A DNA stretch of 64,000 nucleotides from Impatiens glandulifera (GCF_907164915.1 NC_061866.1:49528113-49592112); one strand, 5' to 3'; positions 21,839 through 34,238 are shown, counted from the first letter of the stretch. Notes: a model not told the origin generated them from the letters alone. Numbers and translations: made by a program.

Positions 21839-24393
21839 TAATTAGCAAATCAACAGTTTCTGTTTATGTAATCTACATAAGTTTGTTTCCAGATACTTTT
21901 GGAAACTAACTTTTCAATTTTTTGTTTTTGAGACGGATTCAGAATGCCTCACCTGCTGGGGTACCATGGCGTTCGCCTTTGGTATCCTTCTTGTAAGCAT
22001 AGGACACTGTTATCTGACGGTTGCAAAGATATTGCCCATTCATTGCCTGCAACCATTATTATGAGTTAAAATTTAAATAAATCTATAGTTTCCAGCCAAG
22101 ACCACCAGAAAATCTAGTTTACAAACAAACTTGGTCATTATCAATGGCTAATTGGAGGTCAGAAATATCTACAGCAAATCAGTTGGCACTTTCCACAACT
22201 TGTGAGAAAGTCTAGTCTAATAGGAATCTGTTTAGTATTTTAGAAGCTTTCCAATGCACAGTACCTGGGAATAGACATGTAAACTCTATGAATAACATCT
22301 TTTAGGCTGCCACTATCAATTTTAAATGAAACCAAAAAATAGGGTAAGATGGACAAGGTACAAAATGGATTTGAGCTAAAATGAAATCCACATAACAGTT
22401 TGATAACATAGTGATTCACTAAACCATAAAATTTAGTCTTAACAAACATGTTTTTTGGTGTGTGAAAAGGTATCACAAAAGAGTCATAGCTAAAGATGCC
22501 TACGGATTTGAGCTAAAGATAAACATTGTCATAAAGTGACTACGAATCACAATACCTCTATTGCACCATCAGATGCCTCAAAAGAGTCATAGCTAACAAA
22601 ACCAAAGCCACGTGAGTTTCCTGTTTCGGGATCTCTCATTATCTGTGGAAAAGCAAAGAAATATAAGATAACATGCAATTATAGTCACCTTCTTAAGATA
22701 AGCAACGCAATGAACAATTGCATCTCTTCTTTATCAAAGAACATTGCTCACTTCCTACCGGGCTATATGATTTAGGCATTGTTGGTTTCAAAACAAAATA
22801 CAGCAGACTTTCCACACGGCTACATATACATATGTTAGCACTGCACTTCTCAGTGTATTGTTTTTTTCTTTTCAAAGTGACTCTTTTCAACTTTTATCAG
22901 TGTATAAATTATATTACGCAACAAGAAAATCCTACATTCAAACAAAATTATTTGAAATTCATAACCTTGGGATTTGTGACAATAACTCCAAACGCACTGA
23001 AAGTATCATACAAAAGTTTCTCATCTACATCCTGCAATGAAAGAATGACACTATCAGTAATATTTAATGACAGAAACAAATTGGCTGGAAATTCAAGCTT
23101 CTTACAGGGTCAAGGTTGCCAACAAAAAGGTTAGCTCCAACGTCTAAGCTCTTTTTATCTTGGGATGCCTGGAAAGGAATAGCACAAACAAATAAAACAA
23201 TCGTTCATTTTCATATAGGTGCAAGCATTTGAACTCAAAATATGATCCCTAATCCCTTAAGAGTGTACAATTACAATTAATGGCAATAATACCTTATTGA
23301 CCCTTATTGGCTTCCCATATAGCTTAATCATATTCAGCACTTTTATTGCCTGCATAAAGAAAAGAGATCATTAATCATGAGAGAAAATAGACATTAGCTT
23401 AAGCAGATGCAGAAATTGGTTGAACCAATCATTCCTACCATCAGACAAGCAAAATAAATAAACAGCTCATAGCTAACAGCTTAAATAAAACATACATAAT
23501 CAGCATCATCTTCACTGCGGAACTCCACAAAGCCATATCCTTGATGTAGATTGGTGACCCTATCTTTGGGGACATAAACATTTACTGTAATGAAAACAAT
23601 AGTCAGCAGTGACAATACTTTAAATTTCTTACAAAGAGCAAAAGAGTTCACTGCAAATCATCCTCTCAATTTCTAGTACATAGTACAGAATCATATGATG
23701 CAACCCCCCAACATTTTTCTTACACAAAATTCATAATTTAACAAATATAAATGTTATGATCAGTGGTTCTAAGCCAAATGTTGAATATGCACCAAAACGA
23801 GTTTCATTTTTGCCTGCATTTATATTTGCATAAGTTGGCCCATTTATGATATTCAAACTTCAATTCAACAATCACCCACATATGATATGTCTATAAAGAT
23901 CTTCAATAAAAAGAGAACTAACAAAGCACTTAGCAAAACATCTATCTGATTTCACTTTTGCTAAACCACAATACCAAGTTGAATGATGAACAAAGAAAGC
24001 CAAACTTACCAACTGGGCCAGCTTGAACAAACAACTCCCATAATAACTCTTCACTTGTCTGAGATAAGAGTGGGAGAATGTATTAGAAAGGATAACAAGT
24101 ACATAATTCATTTATTATTACTTTGGTTTCTAACCCACTGCATATATCAAAAGCAGGCGAATACAGATTGAAAGAAACCATTTCATGTAATAATTTCCTA
24201 GCCTACTTTCAAAAAGAAAAAAGACAGAAGATATTGTCCTAGTCTGAGATACATCAACGAAACAACATAGGTAATCAAAAAGAAGAACCTGAGGATCGAG
24301 ATTGCCAACGTATGCAGTGGCATCTTGGTTCCTCTCGGCGGAGTGCTGACCGAGCAAGTTGGCTCCGACACCTGGAGCTATTCGGGTCGTCAT
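21210..24393 (-). CDS. SF3B4: Splicing factor 3B subunit 4 (SF3b49/SAP49 homolog)
   Basis: Nine exons: 24393-24289, 24058-24010, 23584-23496, 23349-23293, 23168-23106, 23031-22966, 22642-22556, 22046-21953 and 21787-21210. They total 1188 nt (395 aa). After [20 protein letters not shown] the first RRM opens with [14 protein letters not shown] and includes [18 protein letters not shown]. The second RRM has [20 protein letters not shown], then [20 protein letters not shown] and [19 protein letters not shown]. The signature [15 protein letters not shown] follows, then a Pro/Gln/Gly-rich tail to the stop. This is the U2 snRNP SF3b subunit that contacts pre-mRNA near the branch site and binds SF3b145; in Arabidopsis it is essential (JANUS). 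The tail is rich in PPP and poly-Gln, as usual. A (TA)n tract sits in intron 8, close to the last acceptor. Confidence 0.96.
21801..21836. repeat. (AT)n microsatellite in SF3B4 intron 8
   Basis: About 18 perfect AT units, starting 14 bp upstream (minus sense) of the last-exon acceptor at 21788. A long AT tract this close to an acceptor could influence branch-point choice. Confidence 0.85.
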
Positions 24394-26097
24394 CTCTTTC
24401 TCTCTCTGAAGATCTGGTTTAGGACAGGATGAGACGGCGAAGGCGAAGCTTTCCCGGCTTTAGGTCTAAACCCTTAGACTCCGACTGTACAGTGACGACG
24501 GTTATAATTTTCCTTTATTTTTATTTGTGGATGAGAATACATAGATCAGCTCTTAAAGGTTGGACAAATTTTCAAATTCGCCCACAATTTTTAAAATTCG
24601 CCGTTATGTTAATTTGAATCAATTTTTGAAGGATATATATTTTTCTCATTTTAACATCTACTTTTTTATTTGTATTATAATAATTTTGTACTAGTTTTTA
24701 ATATATGTTTGAGCAAATAGAGCATGCAAAGGTATCTTGTTTTTATGAATGTACAATTTTATTTTATTTTTTTTGTATATTGCCCTCTTTCATTTTTAAA
24801 ATGATTATTATATAATATAGTGAATTCATAAGCATTTTAGCTAGGGGTCACTTATCACCATTCAAACCAATATGATATGAATAGCAAAAAAAAATGATTT
24901 GTGAACTGAGCATTCAATATATTTTAATTAAAATAATGGTGTGCGCATTTTTTTTTGTTCAGATATACCAATTTTATATTAGTCTTTGTTTAATAATGAT
25001 TTTTGTTTAAAATTGTTATTATGGTGGTGTTTTTGTAGTTAATTTTATATAATTAATAACAATACTAATTAAAAATTAGTTAACATACATATTCAATATA
25101 AGGTAATGTATAGTATAACTAACCAAATAAAGATCATATTTAAATTTATAACCCATTTGTCTGATATCATTTTAATTTAACAAAATATTGTTTTATACAT
25201 AAGATAATAATAATAACTATCTTTATATCTTAGGTTTAAAATCATTTTATATTAATACATCCAATATTTGTTTGTTAATAATTTTATGTAATAAACCAAT
25301 AGGGACACATAACTCCTATTAAATTTTCAACTCATTTAAGAAATTACTCATCATTTCTAGACATAGCAAATTTTTAGGTTTCGGGATATTTGAACCGGAC
25401 CCAAATTTTTAGGTTTCATGATTGACCAGAATTTGACCGGTTCTGACCTAATGGGTATGATCCGAGATTTAGATTTGAAGTTTCAGAATTTTTTTTTATT
25501 TTTTTATTTTTTTTATGATCATTGCTCAAATCTAAAAATGTTTCCAATCGAACAAATTTACAAATCAACCCTTCATGATGTTAGGGATGACCATAAGAAA
25601 TTTACATCTAGTTTGATCCTTAAATTTAGTACATAATTACAATTAACATTCAAACCTTATTTTAATATCATAAACAATATTTTTTTTATAATGGGGGTAA
25701 ACTAAACATCTTTGACAATTGAAAGGGCTAAAAAAAATTGACCTTCTCTCTCATCATATTCCATTTTGATCAAAAGAATGGAAGACATGCTTCACAATAT
25801 TAGACCTTATTTTTTTCAGATTACATTCAAAGATCAGATTTCTCATTTCTTTCAGTTTTATTCTATCGATTCTCTTGTTTTCAGATTTCTCATTGTGGGT
25901 GTTTTTTTCAGATTACATTCAAAGATCAGATTTCTCATTTCTTTCAGTTTTATTCTATCGATTCTCTTGTTTTCAGATTTCTCATTGTGGGTGTGTGATG
26001 ACTGCCTAAGCAGAGGTTGCCCGTGTGAGTCGGAAATGGAAGCTTCTAAGTTCTAATGTGCCGTCATCGTTGTTCAACGAAGTTGATAAAAAAATGA
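24394..26097. other. A+T-rich intergenic DNA with a 92-bp tandem duplication
   Basis: This holds the SF3B4 promoter at the left end. From about 24620 it is A+T rich without a recognisable gene. A 92-bp segment beginning TTTTTTTCAGATTACATTC is repeated head to tail (25810-25901 and 25902-25993) with almost no change. Confidence 0.65.
25810..25993 (+). repeat. 92-bp tandem duplication
   Basis: Two adjacent copies with a spacing of exactly 92 bp (for example CAGATTACATTC at 25817 and 25909). They are near identical, so the duplication is recent. Confidence 0.85.
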
Positions 26098-26440
26098 CAA
26101 ATCCAAGGAATCCAATTCGAAATCGGAGCTTAAAATGCTACAAATCGCGGACGTGTTTTTGAATTTGAAGCTAAATCCGATGGCAAAGGAGTTCATCCCT
26201 GCTGCGTACTTGATCAATCGGAGTCGCGATCAGTTTTCCGATGGCAAAGGAGTTCATCCCTGCTGCGTACTTGATCGATCAGAGTCACGATCAGTTTGCC
26301 GATGGAAAAGGAGTTCATCCCTGCTGCGTACTTGATCGATCAGTTCGGTTCTGGACTCGGTTTATTCATTGGGTACATGAACCAATCGACACAGAAAATC
26401 AAAGAAACTACCTGAACGGTCCACTTTGCCATGCCTAATC
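26098..26440 (+). pseudogene. PAM2-motif (CID-like) gene fragment with 61-bp tandem repeats
   Basis: An open stretch from 26098 reads KSKESNSKSELKMLQ and then KLNPMAKEFIPAAYL. The core LNPMAKEFIP is a PAM2 motif, the poly(A)-binding-protein (MLLE domain) ligand of plant CID proteins. The acidic/Ser/Lys residues before it resemble the CID8-13 group. From 26179 a 61-bp unit is repeated at 26240 and 26301. Because 61 is not a multiple of three, each copy of MAKEFIPAAYL lies in a different frame and the reading collapses. There is a stop upstream and no RRM downstream. I infer a decayed fragment of a CID-like gene; the motif itself is directly visible. Confidence 0.5.
26179..26343 (+). repeat. 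61-bp tandem repeat, about 2.7 copies
   Basis: Units start with GATGGCAAAGGAGTTCATCC at 26179 and 26240, and with a one-base variant at 26301. Each contains CTGCTGCGTACTTGATC. Confidence 0.88.
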
Positions 26441-26988
26441 ATTCCTTTCATATTATTAGTAACAATACTTCTTTGAAGCTAGTATAAACCCATAATCATG
26501 ACTTTCATTTCAAGACCACAGTCACGAAAGAACCTAACATATCTCTAGTATGTTGGGATTTGAATAACTATGGATAATTTAAATATAAACTTACAAATTA
26601 TTGTGATATCAGTCACAATAACAAAGAAAGTAATATAAATAATTGAAAAAGGGTGAAATTTCCAACTAGAAATAAAACAGGCATGCATGTATTATAGTTG
26701 AAAATGATACACAGAGAAGAAGCAAGAAGGCAGTATATGTCAAACAGAAAATCAATCTTGCCTAAATTCTGCTTGCACCACTAACAAAAGATTGTACCTT
26801 TTTGCACTAAACATATTAAAGTGAGCAGTTTTCACCATTACAAATCATGATCCTCATTGATTATTTCTCAGGACTGACCAAAAAAGAAAAGCAATTGATA
26901 GATACTAAAAAGATTAAGTAGAAAGGAGTGATCAACTTGCCATGAGATTGATAATGAAATTTGAATCCCAAGGAGTAACTAGCAAAGC
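26441..26988. other. Intergenic DNA, 3' flank of PPR gene
   Basis: A+T-rich, with no gene recognised. The PPR 3' UTR (minus strand) should lie in the right part. Confidence 0.55.
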
Positions 26989-28341
26989 TTATGGTAGTGG
27001 AGCTGCTGCTGCTGCTTTATCTTCTTCTTCATCATCATCATCATCATCTTTTCTTTCAGCAGGAGTAGTAGTAGTAGCTCTAGTACTGGTATTATTATTA
27101 TCAGAATACAAACCAAGTTCCTTCTCAAGCTTGGCCCAAGCATTCAACACATTGGGAGGGAACTTCTTCTTAATTGTTCGAGACATCCCCTTGGCTTCCT
27201 TCATTGTCTCCGGCTTAACCAGACCTCTCATCAAATGTTGCAAGGTCCCAAAATTAGGGATTTTGTTGAACTTCACGCTGTTCTTGAAAACCCTGTAGCC
27301 TTGAACGAACCTCCCGTGTTTGGACATATGAAATATCAATGCCCGAAAAGTCGTGGCATTTGGTTTGCATCCATACTCTTCCAATTTATTGTAAACTTCC
27401 TTAGCCTCATCCATCTTCCCAGCCTTGCAGTAACTTGTCATTAGGTAATTGTAACTAATCGTGTCTGGTTTGATCCCTGAATTGGTCATTTCATCAATCA
27501 ACTCCTTCACACTTTCAGGATCCCCACCACTGGCATGCATAAGGCGAACATTATGAGCAGTAGCATCAAGTGTATACCCTTTCTTCACCATCTCATCCCA
27601 GATTTTCTCACCCTCTTCAGCCTTCCCCTGTTTATAGAAGGCACTCATGATAGTGGTATAAGTAACATTAGTGATTTCAATCTTCTTCATTTCCATTTCC
27701 TTCAACGTTTCCATAGCGGAATCAGGCTGTCCCGCCTCACAAAATGACTTAACAAGCACACCGTATGAAATTTTACAAGGAGAAAACCCATACCTCTTAG
27801 GCATTTCTTCAAACAGCTTGAGGACATCATCGAACTTACTCGATTGAATATAAGCCGATAGGAGAGCATTAAACGAGATTGTTGACCGAGGCGTACCCAG
27901 TTCCTCAAGTTGATGATATGTTTTCAGGGCGTGATCAGTCATTCCAACGAGTCCATAAGATCTGATGAGAGTTGATAAATAAGGTTCCTCCTTGATCTTG
28001 GGATTCTCCTTGTGAGCTTCAAGGAGCTTTTCAATATCATCAAATCGACGGGAGCTGGCGAGACGCTTGACGGTGAGATCCTGTGCATAGCGAGAATAGA
28101 CAGGGGAAGTGTAGTGGTTAGACAAGGAAGAGTAGATTTGAAATGCCTTGTCTGGATCGAATTCGGCTTTGAGTTTCGATTTGGCTTTGGAAGCGGTAAT
28201 GCCTGATGTGATAGGAGTAGTTGCGGTGGAGTCCACGGAGACGGCTGCGGTTGCAAAAGTGGCGGTGGAGGATGAGGCGGCGGCGGCGGCGGCCGAGTTG
28301 AAGAGGTGACGGGCTTGGCGGGGAGCAATGGAAGAAGACAT
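26989..28341 (-). CDS. Mitochondrial P-class pentatricopeptide repeat protein (rPPR-like)
   Basis: Intronless, 450 aa, starting at MSSSIAPRQARHLFNS. Residues 1-50 are Ala/Ser/Thr-rich with scattered Arg and no acids, like a mitochondrial presequence. From about 100 on come tandem 35-residue PPR helices (e.g. TISFNALLSAYIQSSKFDDV, KISYGVLVKSFCEAGQPDSA, DTISYNYLMTSYCKAGKMDE). The C-terminus is Lys-rich (MSRTIKKKFPPNVLNAW), then a Thr-rich and Asp/Glu/Ala-rich tail. The order and spacing match Arabidopsis At4g36680/At2g18520, a small group close to PPR proteins recovered with the mitochondrial ribosome. A ribosomal role is therefore likely but inferred. The upstream minus strand carries CCCTAAAC, a telo-box-like element, within 20 bp of the ATG. 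The acidic DDDDDDEEED run comes from a triplet repeat. Confidence 0.93.
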   Translation of the reverse strand: MSSSIAPRQARHLFNSAAAAAASSSTATFATAAVSVDSTATTPITSGITASKAKSKLKAEFDPDKAFQIYSSLSNHYTSPVYSRYAQDLTVKRLASSRRFDDIEKLLEAHKENPKIKEEPYLSTLIRSYGLVGMTDHALKTYHQLEELGTPRSTISFNALLSAYIQSSKFDDVLKLFEEMPKRYGFSPCKISYGVLVKSFCEAGQPDSAMETLKEMEMKKIEITNVTYTTIMSAFYKQGKAEEGEKIWDEMVKKGYTLDATAHNVRLMHASGGDPESVKELIDEMTNSGIKPDTISYNYLMTSYCKAGKMDEAKEVYNKLEEYGCKPNATTFRALIFHMSKHGRFVQGYRVFKNSVKFNKIPNFGTLQHLMRGLVKPETMKEAKGMSRTIKKKFPPNVLNAWAKLEKELGLYSDNNNTSTRATTTTPAERKDDDDDDEEEDKAAAAAPLP

Positions 28342-30800
28342 TTTGAGGTTTAGGGTAAGGGTTCTGCGATTCTAGAGTAATATAAATCATTTTATATATG
28401 CAGAGAAAGGTGAACAGTAACTCTTCTTTTTTCTTTTCTTTTTTTAAATGAAACAATTTCATTTTATAATTAATAATCAATAATTAATTTTTTTAACAAA
28501 TATTCATTCATTAGTATTAAAATTTTAAACTTAACCAAAATTTGTAGAGATACTTCCAAATTTGTTAATATATATAAATAATTAAAATATACTTTATAAA
28601 ATTGTTTCATCAAAATTAATATCTTAATAAAATATTTAAAAATAATAATTTTTAATTTGTTTTCTTCCTAACAACATCGGATTTGAGCTTGGTCATAATT
28701 TTTATAACTAAATCTCATTGTTATACATAAAATAATATTTTTTAATTAGCTGCAATATGTTTGACTTTAAAAACAATATAAATAAATTAAACATAAATAA
28801 ATTGCAAAATTAATTATCAATTGAAAAAATGTGCATTTTTATGTTTTTTTTTCAAATATTCAGATCATGATAAAAAAAATTACAGTCAACTATAATTTTA
28901 ATGATTTTTAAATAAAATAATAATTATAAAAATTAAATGTTATATGACAGCCTGGGAGTATAATATGACCTAATTTAAAATGTTTTAAATACACCTTACT
29001 ATACAAATTTAGATAAAAAAAAAATATTTAATTGAGATTATATTTAAAACTAAACTTAATTAGAGAAAAAAAATAGTGATATAGGGGCGGCAATAAAATT
29101 ACAAATCTGGTTCAACGGAGAGGATTTGTAAGTAAGATATATGTAAATTGTAATATATATTTATAATGTTATTGAAAAATACATTAATATATTAAAAAAA
29201 TAAAAGATGACTTAGGGCTACATTATGCCAGTTCCAGCATAAATTATAGTTTATTTTTTTAAAATAATAAAGTATACATCTTGTTGATATTTTTGTTTGG
29301 GTTGTAAATAAATATGAACATTTGTCTAGGTGTTCTTAAGTTTGATGAGTGACACTTCACATTAAGTGATAATTTATCATTATTATGTAGTATGATGATG
29401 ACTTCATTATTATCTCTATTGAATGGTCCATATTAACTCTAAAGTAAGACTATTGAATTTGAGAAATTAGTGAATGAAGGTCACCTTTTTACCCCCTCAA
29501 AATTCTCTAAGGAGAATAACCACGACAAAACACCTGATTACTTGTTGTAGGGTATCAACATGTGTAAGTTGCAAAAGTACATATCGACACAAAATTAGGT
29601 TTTAGAAGAATGAAAATCATCTCACAAATGAAATACAGAATCAATATGGCCAATACTTCATTCCAAATTGTTAAGTGTATTAAGGTATTAACACTACAAA
29701 GAAAAGACAGTATTTAATAGGATTGTATATGTATCACACATTGAGAAATCAAAATAAATATGAATTTCTTATAAGAGTAAGACTAATAAACTATAGATAC
29801 TCTCATGAATAACTTTTGAGTAGTGGTTTGCTCGAATGCATTTGTAATATATTTTCCTCATGAGTAACGATACACGGGTTCGGGGTGTTACATCCGTCTA
29901 ACCTAGCTAGACAAAACTAACCATGGATGAATCATTGGGACTTGCTATTTGGAACTCCCATCACCGTTCCTCAAAACCCATATTAGTCCATTTGAAATGC
30001 ATCTCTTTCATGAACTGCAGGATATTGAACAAAGAAATAGTGGAAAGGGCAGCATGTGTATTCATTGAAGTTAACCACAAAGCACATAATATTAGTTTCC
30101 AAATGCCCACAACAACGGAATTGCGATTATGTGACATTATTAAATTGCTTATTCAAAATATATAAGGAGTTAGGCAATAAACTATCTGACCATTGTGTAT
30201 TCATTGAGAGTAATATCTCTACTAAGAGATGCATTTTAGTGGTTTCATTAATGATTATGGTTAATTAAAAATAGATTTGGAAGTGCAAATGAAGTTAAAC
30301 AAAGAAAGCAAGATTCCAACAAGCATCCAAACACAACAAACTACATATGGTTAGATTGAACTCATTCTTTGTCGAATGGGAAATCTCTAAAGTAGTTGAG
30401 CACCAAATAATCCTAAAATATAGGTTATGACTTCAACAATGCAGTTTCTGATTTATCTCAACAAGTCATTTTGTGGTGATCTGTGGGGGTTTAGGACAAT
30501 TGTGTGATGTGATCTTTATCTTTTTCCAACATGCTTATTGTTGTATTGTATCCATTGGGCTTGGAAACTTTTGTGGTAGGATCAATCTTATGTTTTTCAA
30601 ACATTCACTTCGAATATATCTTTTTATATCATAATCTTCTTTACTCTACAAACAGAGCATGTATAGTTTGTCAAAATAATACAAGGAAACTCTGAGCAAA
30701 AGAATGAGAATACCTTTCTGAAGGACCCTTTCGCTTTCTGTTATTATTAACTGCTACAGGACACACTGAATCAAGGTAACAAAAATGAATTTAGCAAATT
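28342..30800. other. A+T-rich intergenic DNA without recognised genes
   Basis: The left end is the PPR promoter. Open stretches at 29923-30165 and 30056-30268 match nothing I recognise. The region is mostly A+T rich with homopolymer runs. Confidence 0.6.
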
Positions 30801-30802
30801 TT

Positions 30803-31091
30803 GAAATATGAAAAGAATATTCCTCCCAAAGCCAACCAATCTAAGGTGTGTGTTTTTAAAGAGATTTAAGAACACACACCTTGAATTGGTCTGTTTAATT
30901 GTATTACATATATTGTACATAGGATGTCTATGTTAAATACAAAGATTACATTTTAACAAAAGGAAATAAGTTGTACCAATTGTAATCAAATCACCAATCA
31001 ATCAGCAAATCAATTTATCCCCAAATTGATTTGTAACATTCCTATTAGATCGAATTGGTTGGCTTTGGGAGGAATGTTCTTTCCATATTTC
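30803..31091. repeat. 38-bp inverted repeat pair enclosing an inner stem-loop (MITE-like)
   Basis: The left arm 30803-30840 and the reverse complement of 31054-31091 agree at 36 of 38 positions (core ATTCCTCCCAAAGCCAACCA). Just inside the left arm, AAGGTGTGTGTT (30843-30854) pairs with AACACACACCTT (30871-30882). This suggests a small inverted-repeat transposon, but I cannot identify a target duplication. Confidence 0.6.
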
Positions 31092-31431
31092 CAAAGCCAA
31101 TCAATAAATATAGTTTACCAGATATCACAAAAATCAAAGGAAGAACTATTAAGTATCATGATGCATACGGCTCGTAGAAAATTGGATGTCAAGAGCTTCT
31201 TGTACCACCATATTTTTTCGATAACTAGATGAGCAGTCACTCCTTTCACCAATATATTTAAGTGGTATCCAATCCTGGCAAGAAACAAAAAGAAAGGGAA
31301 ATGAAACTGAAGAGGCACCTTCTTGAGAAAGGTTACAGTTAAAATTTGCAAACATCAATCATTCAATTTCTGGATGTTAGGAATTTATCAATTTATGTGT
31401 GGGGGTCACTATATCAGGATCTTATAATAAA

Positions 31432-31570
31432 CTATGAAATCCCTTCCATAGATGTACTGACAACCTTGGCCTTCTTCCTAGATCCACCTGAGGTAAGATG
31501 TTCCATTGAGGGTCGCATATGCCTAGCAGCGCGAATAGGATTGATACATAGCTGCAAGACAGGAGATAAA
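31432..31570 (-). pseudogene. Possible isolated exon of a decayed or unrecognised gene
   Basis: After a consensus acceptor (TTGCAG) at about 31553, the minus strand reads INPIRAARHMRPSMEHL, then TSGGSRKKAKVVSTSMEG and a stop. The base composition and basic KKAK motif look more coding-like than the surroundings. I do not recognise the family and cannot join it convincingly to other exons. Chance is a real alternative. Confidence 0.2.
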
Positions 31571-33999
31571 TTAGACGACATTTCAGAAAATGTGAGAAGT
31601 TGAATCGATGATATAGAACCCGTAACCACGTGTTCATCTTTTAATTTGGCATTCTCAGACTATAAACAACTTGTAGATGTCAAGATATTTCATATTCCCA
31701 CAGCACATAATATCTTCTCAACTCATTTTGCGAGGAAAACAAACCTATGCTTTCAAATATACTGCTGATGTTTGAAACACTTCAAAATTAAGAAGCTTGT
31801 CCTAGAAAATTGGCATGAAAAGTCTGAGGAGAAGGTACCCAGATTGGCAGAGAAATTATATGACAAATTCACAAGATATGTAATTTCCTACATCAAGTAG
31901 AAAGTTAGTGACATGAAGCAAAGTAAATCCTAATGAGTTCACTATAGAAAAAGATTTCATGTTGCATCTTTATAGATAACTTTTCTCTACTTTTCACAAG
32001 CTGTTAACAACTACATAACTTTGGAAGTCTGAAACTCTCAATGCTCTAACTGAAAAATGCTCCTTATCCTGCACATGACAGTTTATCGCAAAATGGACAC
32101 ATAAATTTCACAAAACTTGGAACAGGTGCATGTTAGAGGCTGTTATATTACAGTGAGAAACATAGTAAACAATAGCATCACAAAGGACCATTCATCGAGA
32201 GAGGGTTGCTCTTTTGACAGCAGATATGTACATTTCATGAATAAGATTACCTTATCGCCAATTAATATTCCAACAACTCCAGCAGACGTCTCCTTTGAAC
32301 ACATTGTAGAATTCAATGTCTGGGACAATCAGGAAACTCAGATCTCTAAGGTAAAACTATACATGCAAAACTTGCCAGAAAAGTAAAATCAATGCTTAAT
32401 GCAACATGTTGACACAAATCTTCTTCAATGTACAATGTACAGGACAACAAAGCTCAATTCAAAACCTAAAGAGTTCACCACTAATAATACAACAATGGTA
32501 ACAGAAAGACAAACTTAAACCCATAATGAATTGGACAAGAAAATTACTAGTGTTGACATCTTTTGATTAGAATCATGAGTAGTTATCAACAGACAAATCT
32601 TAATGGGTGCACTCTAACCTGCCATTCAAATGAATCCACATGTTTCATGTTTCCGTTAGTGTTTACTTGTACCAATGTGGTAAAACAGTCTTGTTTTTTT
32701 ACGCGATAATACTTAACCCAGTGAAAAGAGTCGGCTTGATCATCCGGTTTAAAAAACCGTCAATCATCCTATTCGGAATCGGACAATCAGTTTATATTTA
32801 TACCCTAAAATTATTAGGCAAAATACAATGTATAATTATCCAAACAAATTAAAACCGAATATAATAGATTAGGTAGATAAAACCCATTACCAAAAATTAT
32901 TAATTTTTATCATCTATAAATATCATTTATTTATTTTTATTTTTTCTCTCTTTCAGTCTCGTGAATCATCTCTAACCTAAAATATCATATTAATGTTGAC
33001 AACACATAACTATGTTTAACCTAATAATTTTATAGCTTAGATAATCATAAAAATCATAATAAAATAATAAAATTCAGAACTTAAATTTGAATTAAATAAT
33101 ATTAATATTGTTGCTGAGAATCTATCAAAAGATCAAACCAATGGATTTAAACAAGGCTGAACACAGCTATAGGAATCTGGTAGAAAAGGATAGTGCATCT
33201 GTATGGGACTTAACATAGACAGTCTCTTTGAAAAAGAAAAAACAACTTTTGTTTGATATAACATAAAAAAAACATTTCAATCTTATTTTTTTACAGCTTC
33301 ATTTAGAGGAATAATCATTTTATATGATTTCAATTCAAATAAGTAAATATAAAAACAATACGATAGTTTAATAGAAAGAATCGTGTTTGTTTAAGAGATT
33401 GATGTTAAAATTTTAATTTCGAAAAAAAAAATATTTATTATTTATTTTATTTTTTGAAAGGGACCCATAGCCAACTGGCCACTGAATTAGAATAATAATT
33501 AGGAGCTTTGAACTGAGAAAATAGATAAAGCTACCTAGACAAGTCAATCACAATCATGATGAACATAGGAGAAAAGTCCTTCCTAGCTTCCTTATATAGT
33601 TGTTTGAAGTTTAAATGTTTGTTGTTTTTTTAGGTTGTTTGGATTGTTATTTAATATAGATTATTACAAAATTATATAATTTGGAGTTATAATTGTGATT
33701 TCTTTTAAGTATTAATTAATTAATTAGAAATTTCTCAAGATTTTGTTTATGTTTCTATATAGTGATGTTTCATAATTTGGGGTTATAATTGTGATTTCTT
33801 TTAAGTATCAATGAGTTAGAAATTTTCTCAAGATTTTGTTTATGTTTCTATATATTTATCTTTCCTTTTGTGTTGTATTCAATTTTTTCATGGTATGGTC
33901 AAAGACTATTTTAAATGTAATTAATTTTGTTCAACCAAAGTCAATAATAAATGATATTTTTTTTTTAAATAAAGAGTGTTTTTAATATTTAGTTGATGA
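31571..33999. other. A+T-rich intergenic DNA
   Basis: No gene was recognised. The open stretches at 32117-32386 and 32640-32852 have no family features. Two similar copies of a segment containing GGGTTATAATTGTGATTTC lie near 33680-33760 and 33770-33860, an approximate 90-bp tandem duplication. Confidence 0.55.
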
Positions 34000-34008
34000 T
34001 ATAAAGTA

Positions 34009-34229
34009 GGGCAAATTATCTGAACGGTCCACTAATTTTTCTGATTGCTCACTTTTAGTCTTTAAATTATTTTTTAAAACAAATCGCCCTTCAAACCGTT
34101 ATGTTTAACTAAGAAGTTGACGGAAGGGTCATTGTTGGTATTTTTAAAAGTTGAAGAGGCGATTTGCTTTAAAAAATAATTTAAAGGCTAAAAGTGAGTG
34201 ATCAGAGTAATTAGAGGATTAATTTGTCC
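34009..34229. mobile_element. 221-bp MULE-type MITE
   Basis: The ends are GGGCAAATTA and TAATTTGTCC. The arms remain complementary for about 80 bp (with mismatches), covering CACTTTTAG, TTTAAATTATTTTTTAAA and CAAATCGCC. A perfect 9-bp direct repeat TATAAAGTA flanks it at 34000-34008 and 34230-34238. A 9-bp duplication and GGG termini fit Mutator-like MITEs. Confidence 0.8.
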
Positions 34230-34238
34230 TATAAAGTA

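Noticed and set aside
29923..30268. Two overlapping frames that might be retroelement remnants
   Set aside because: No conserved Gag/Pol motif could be found.
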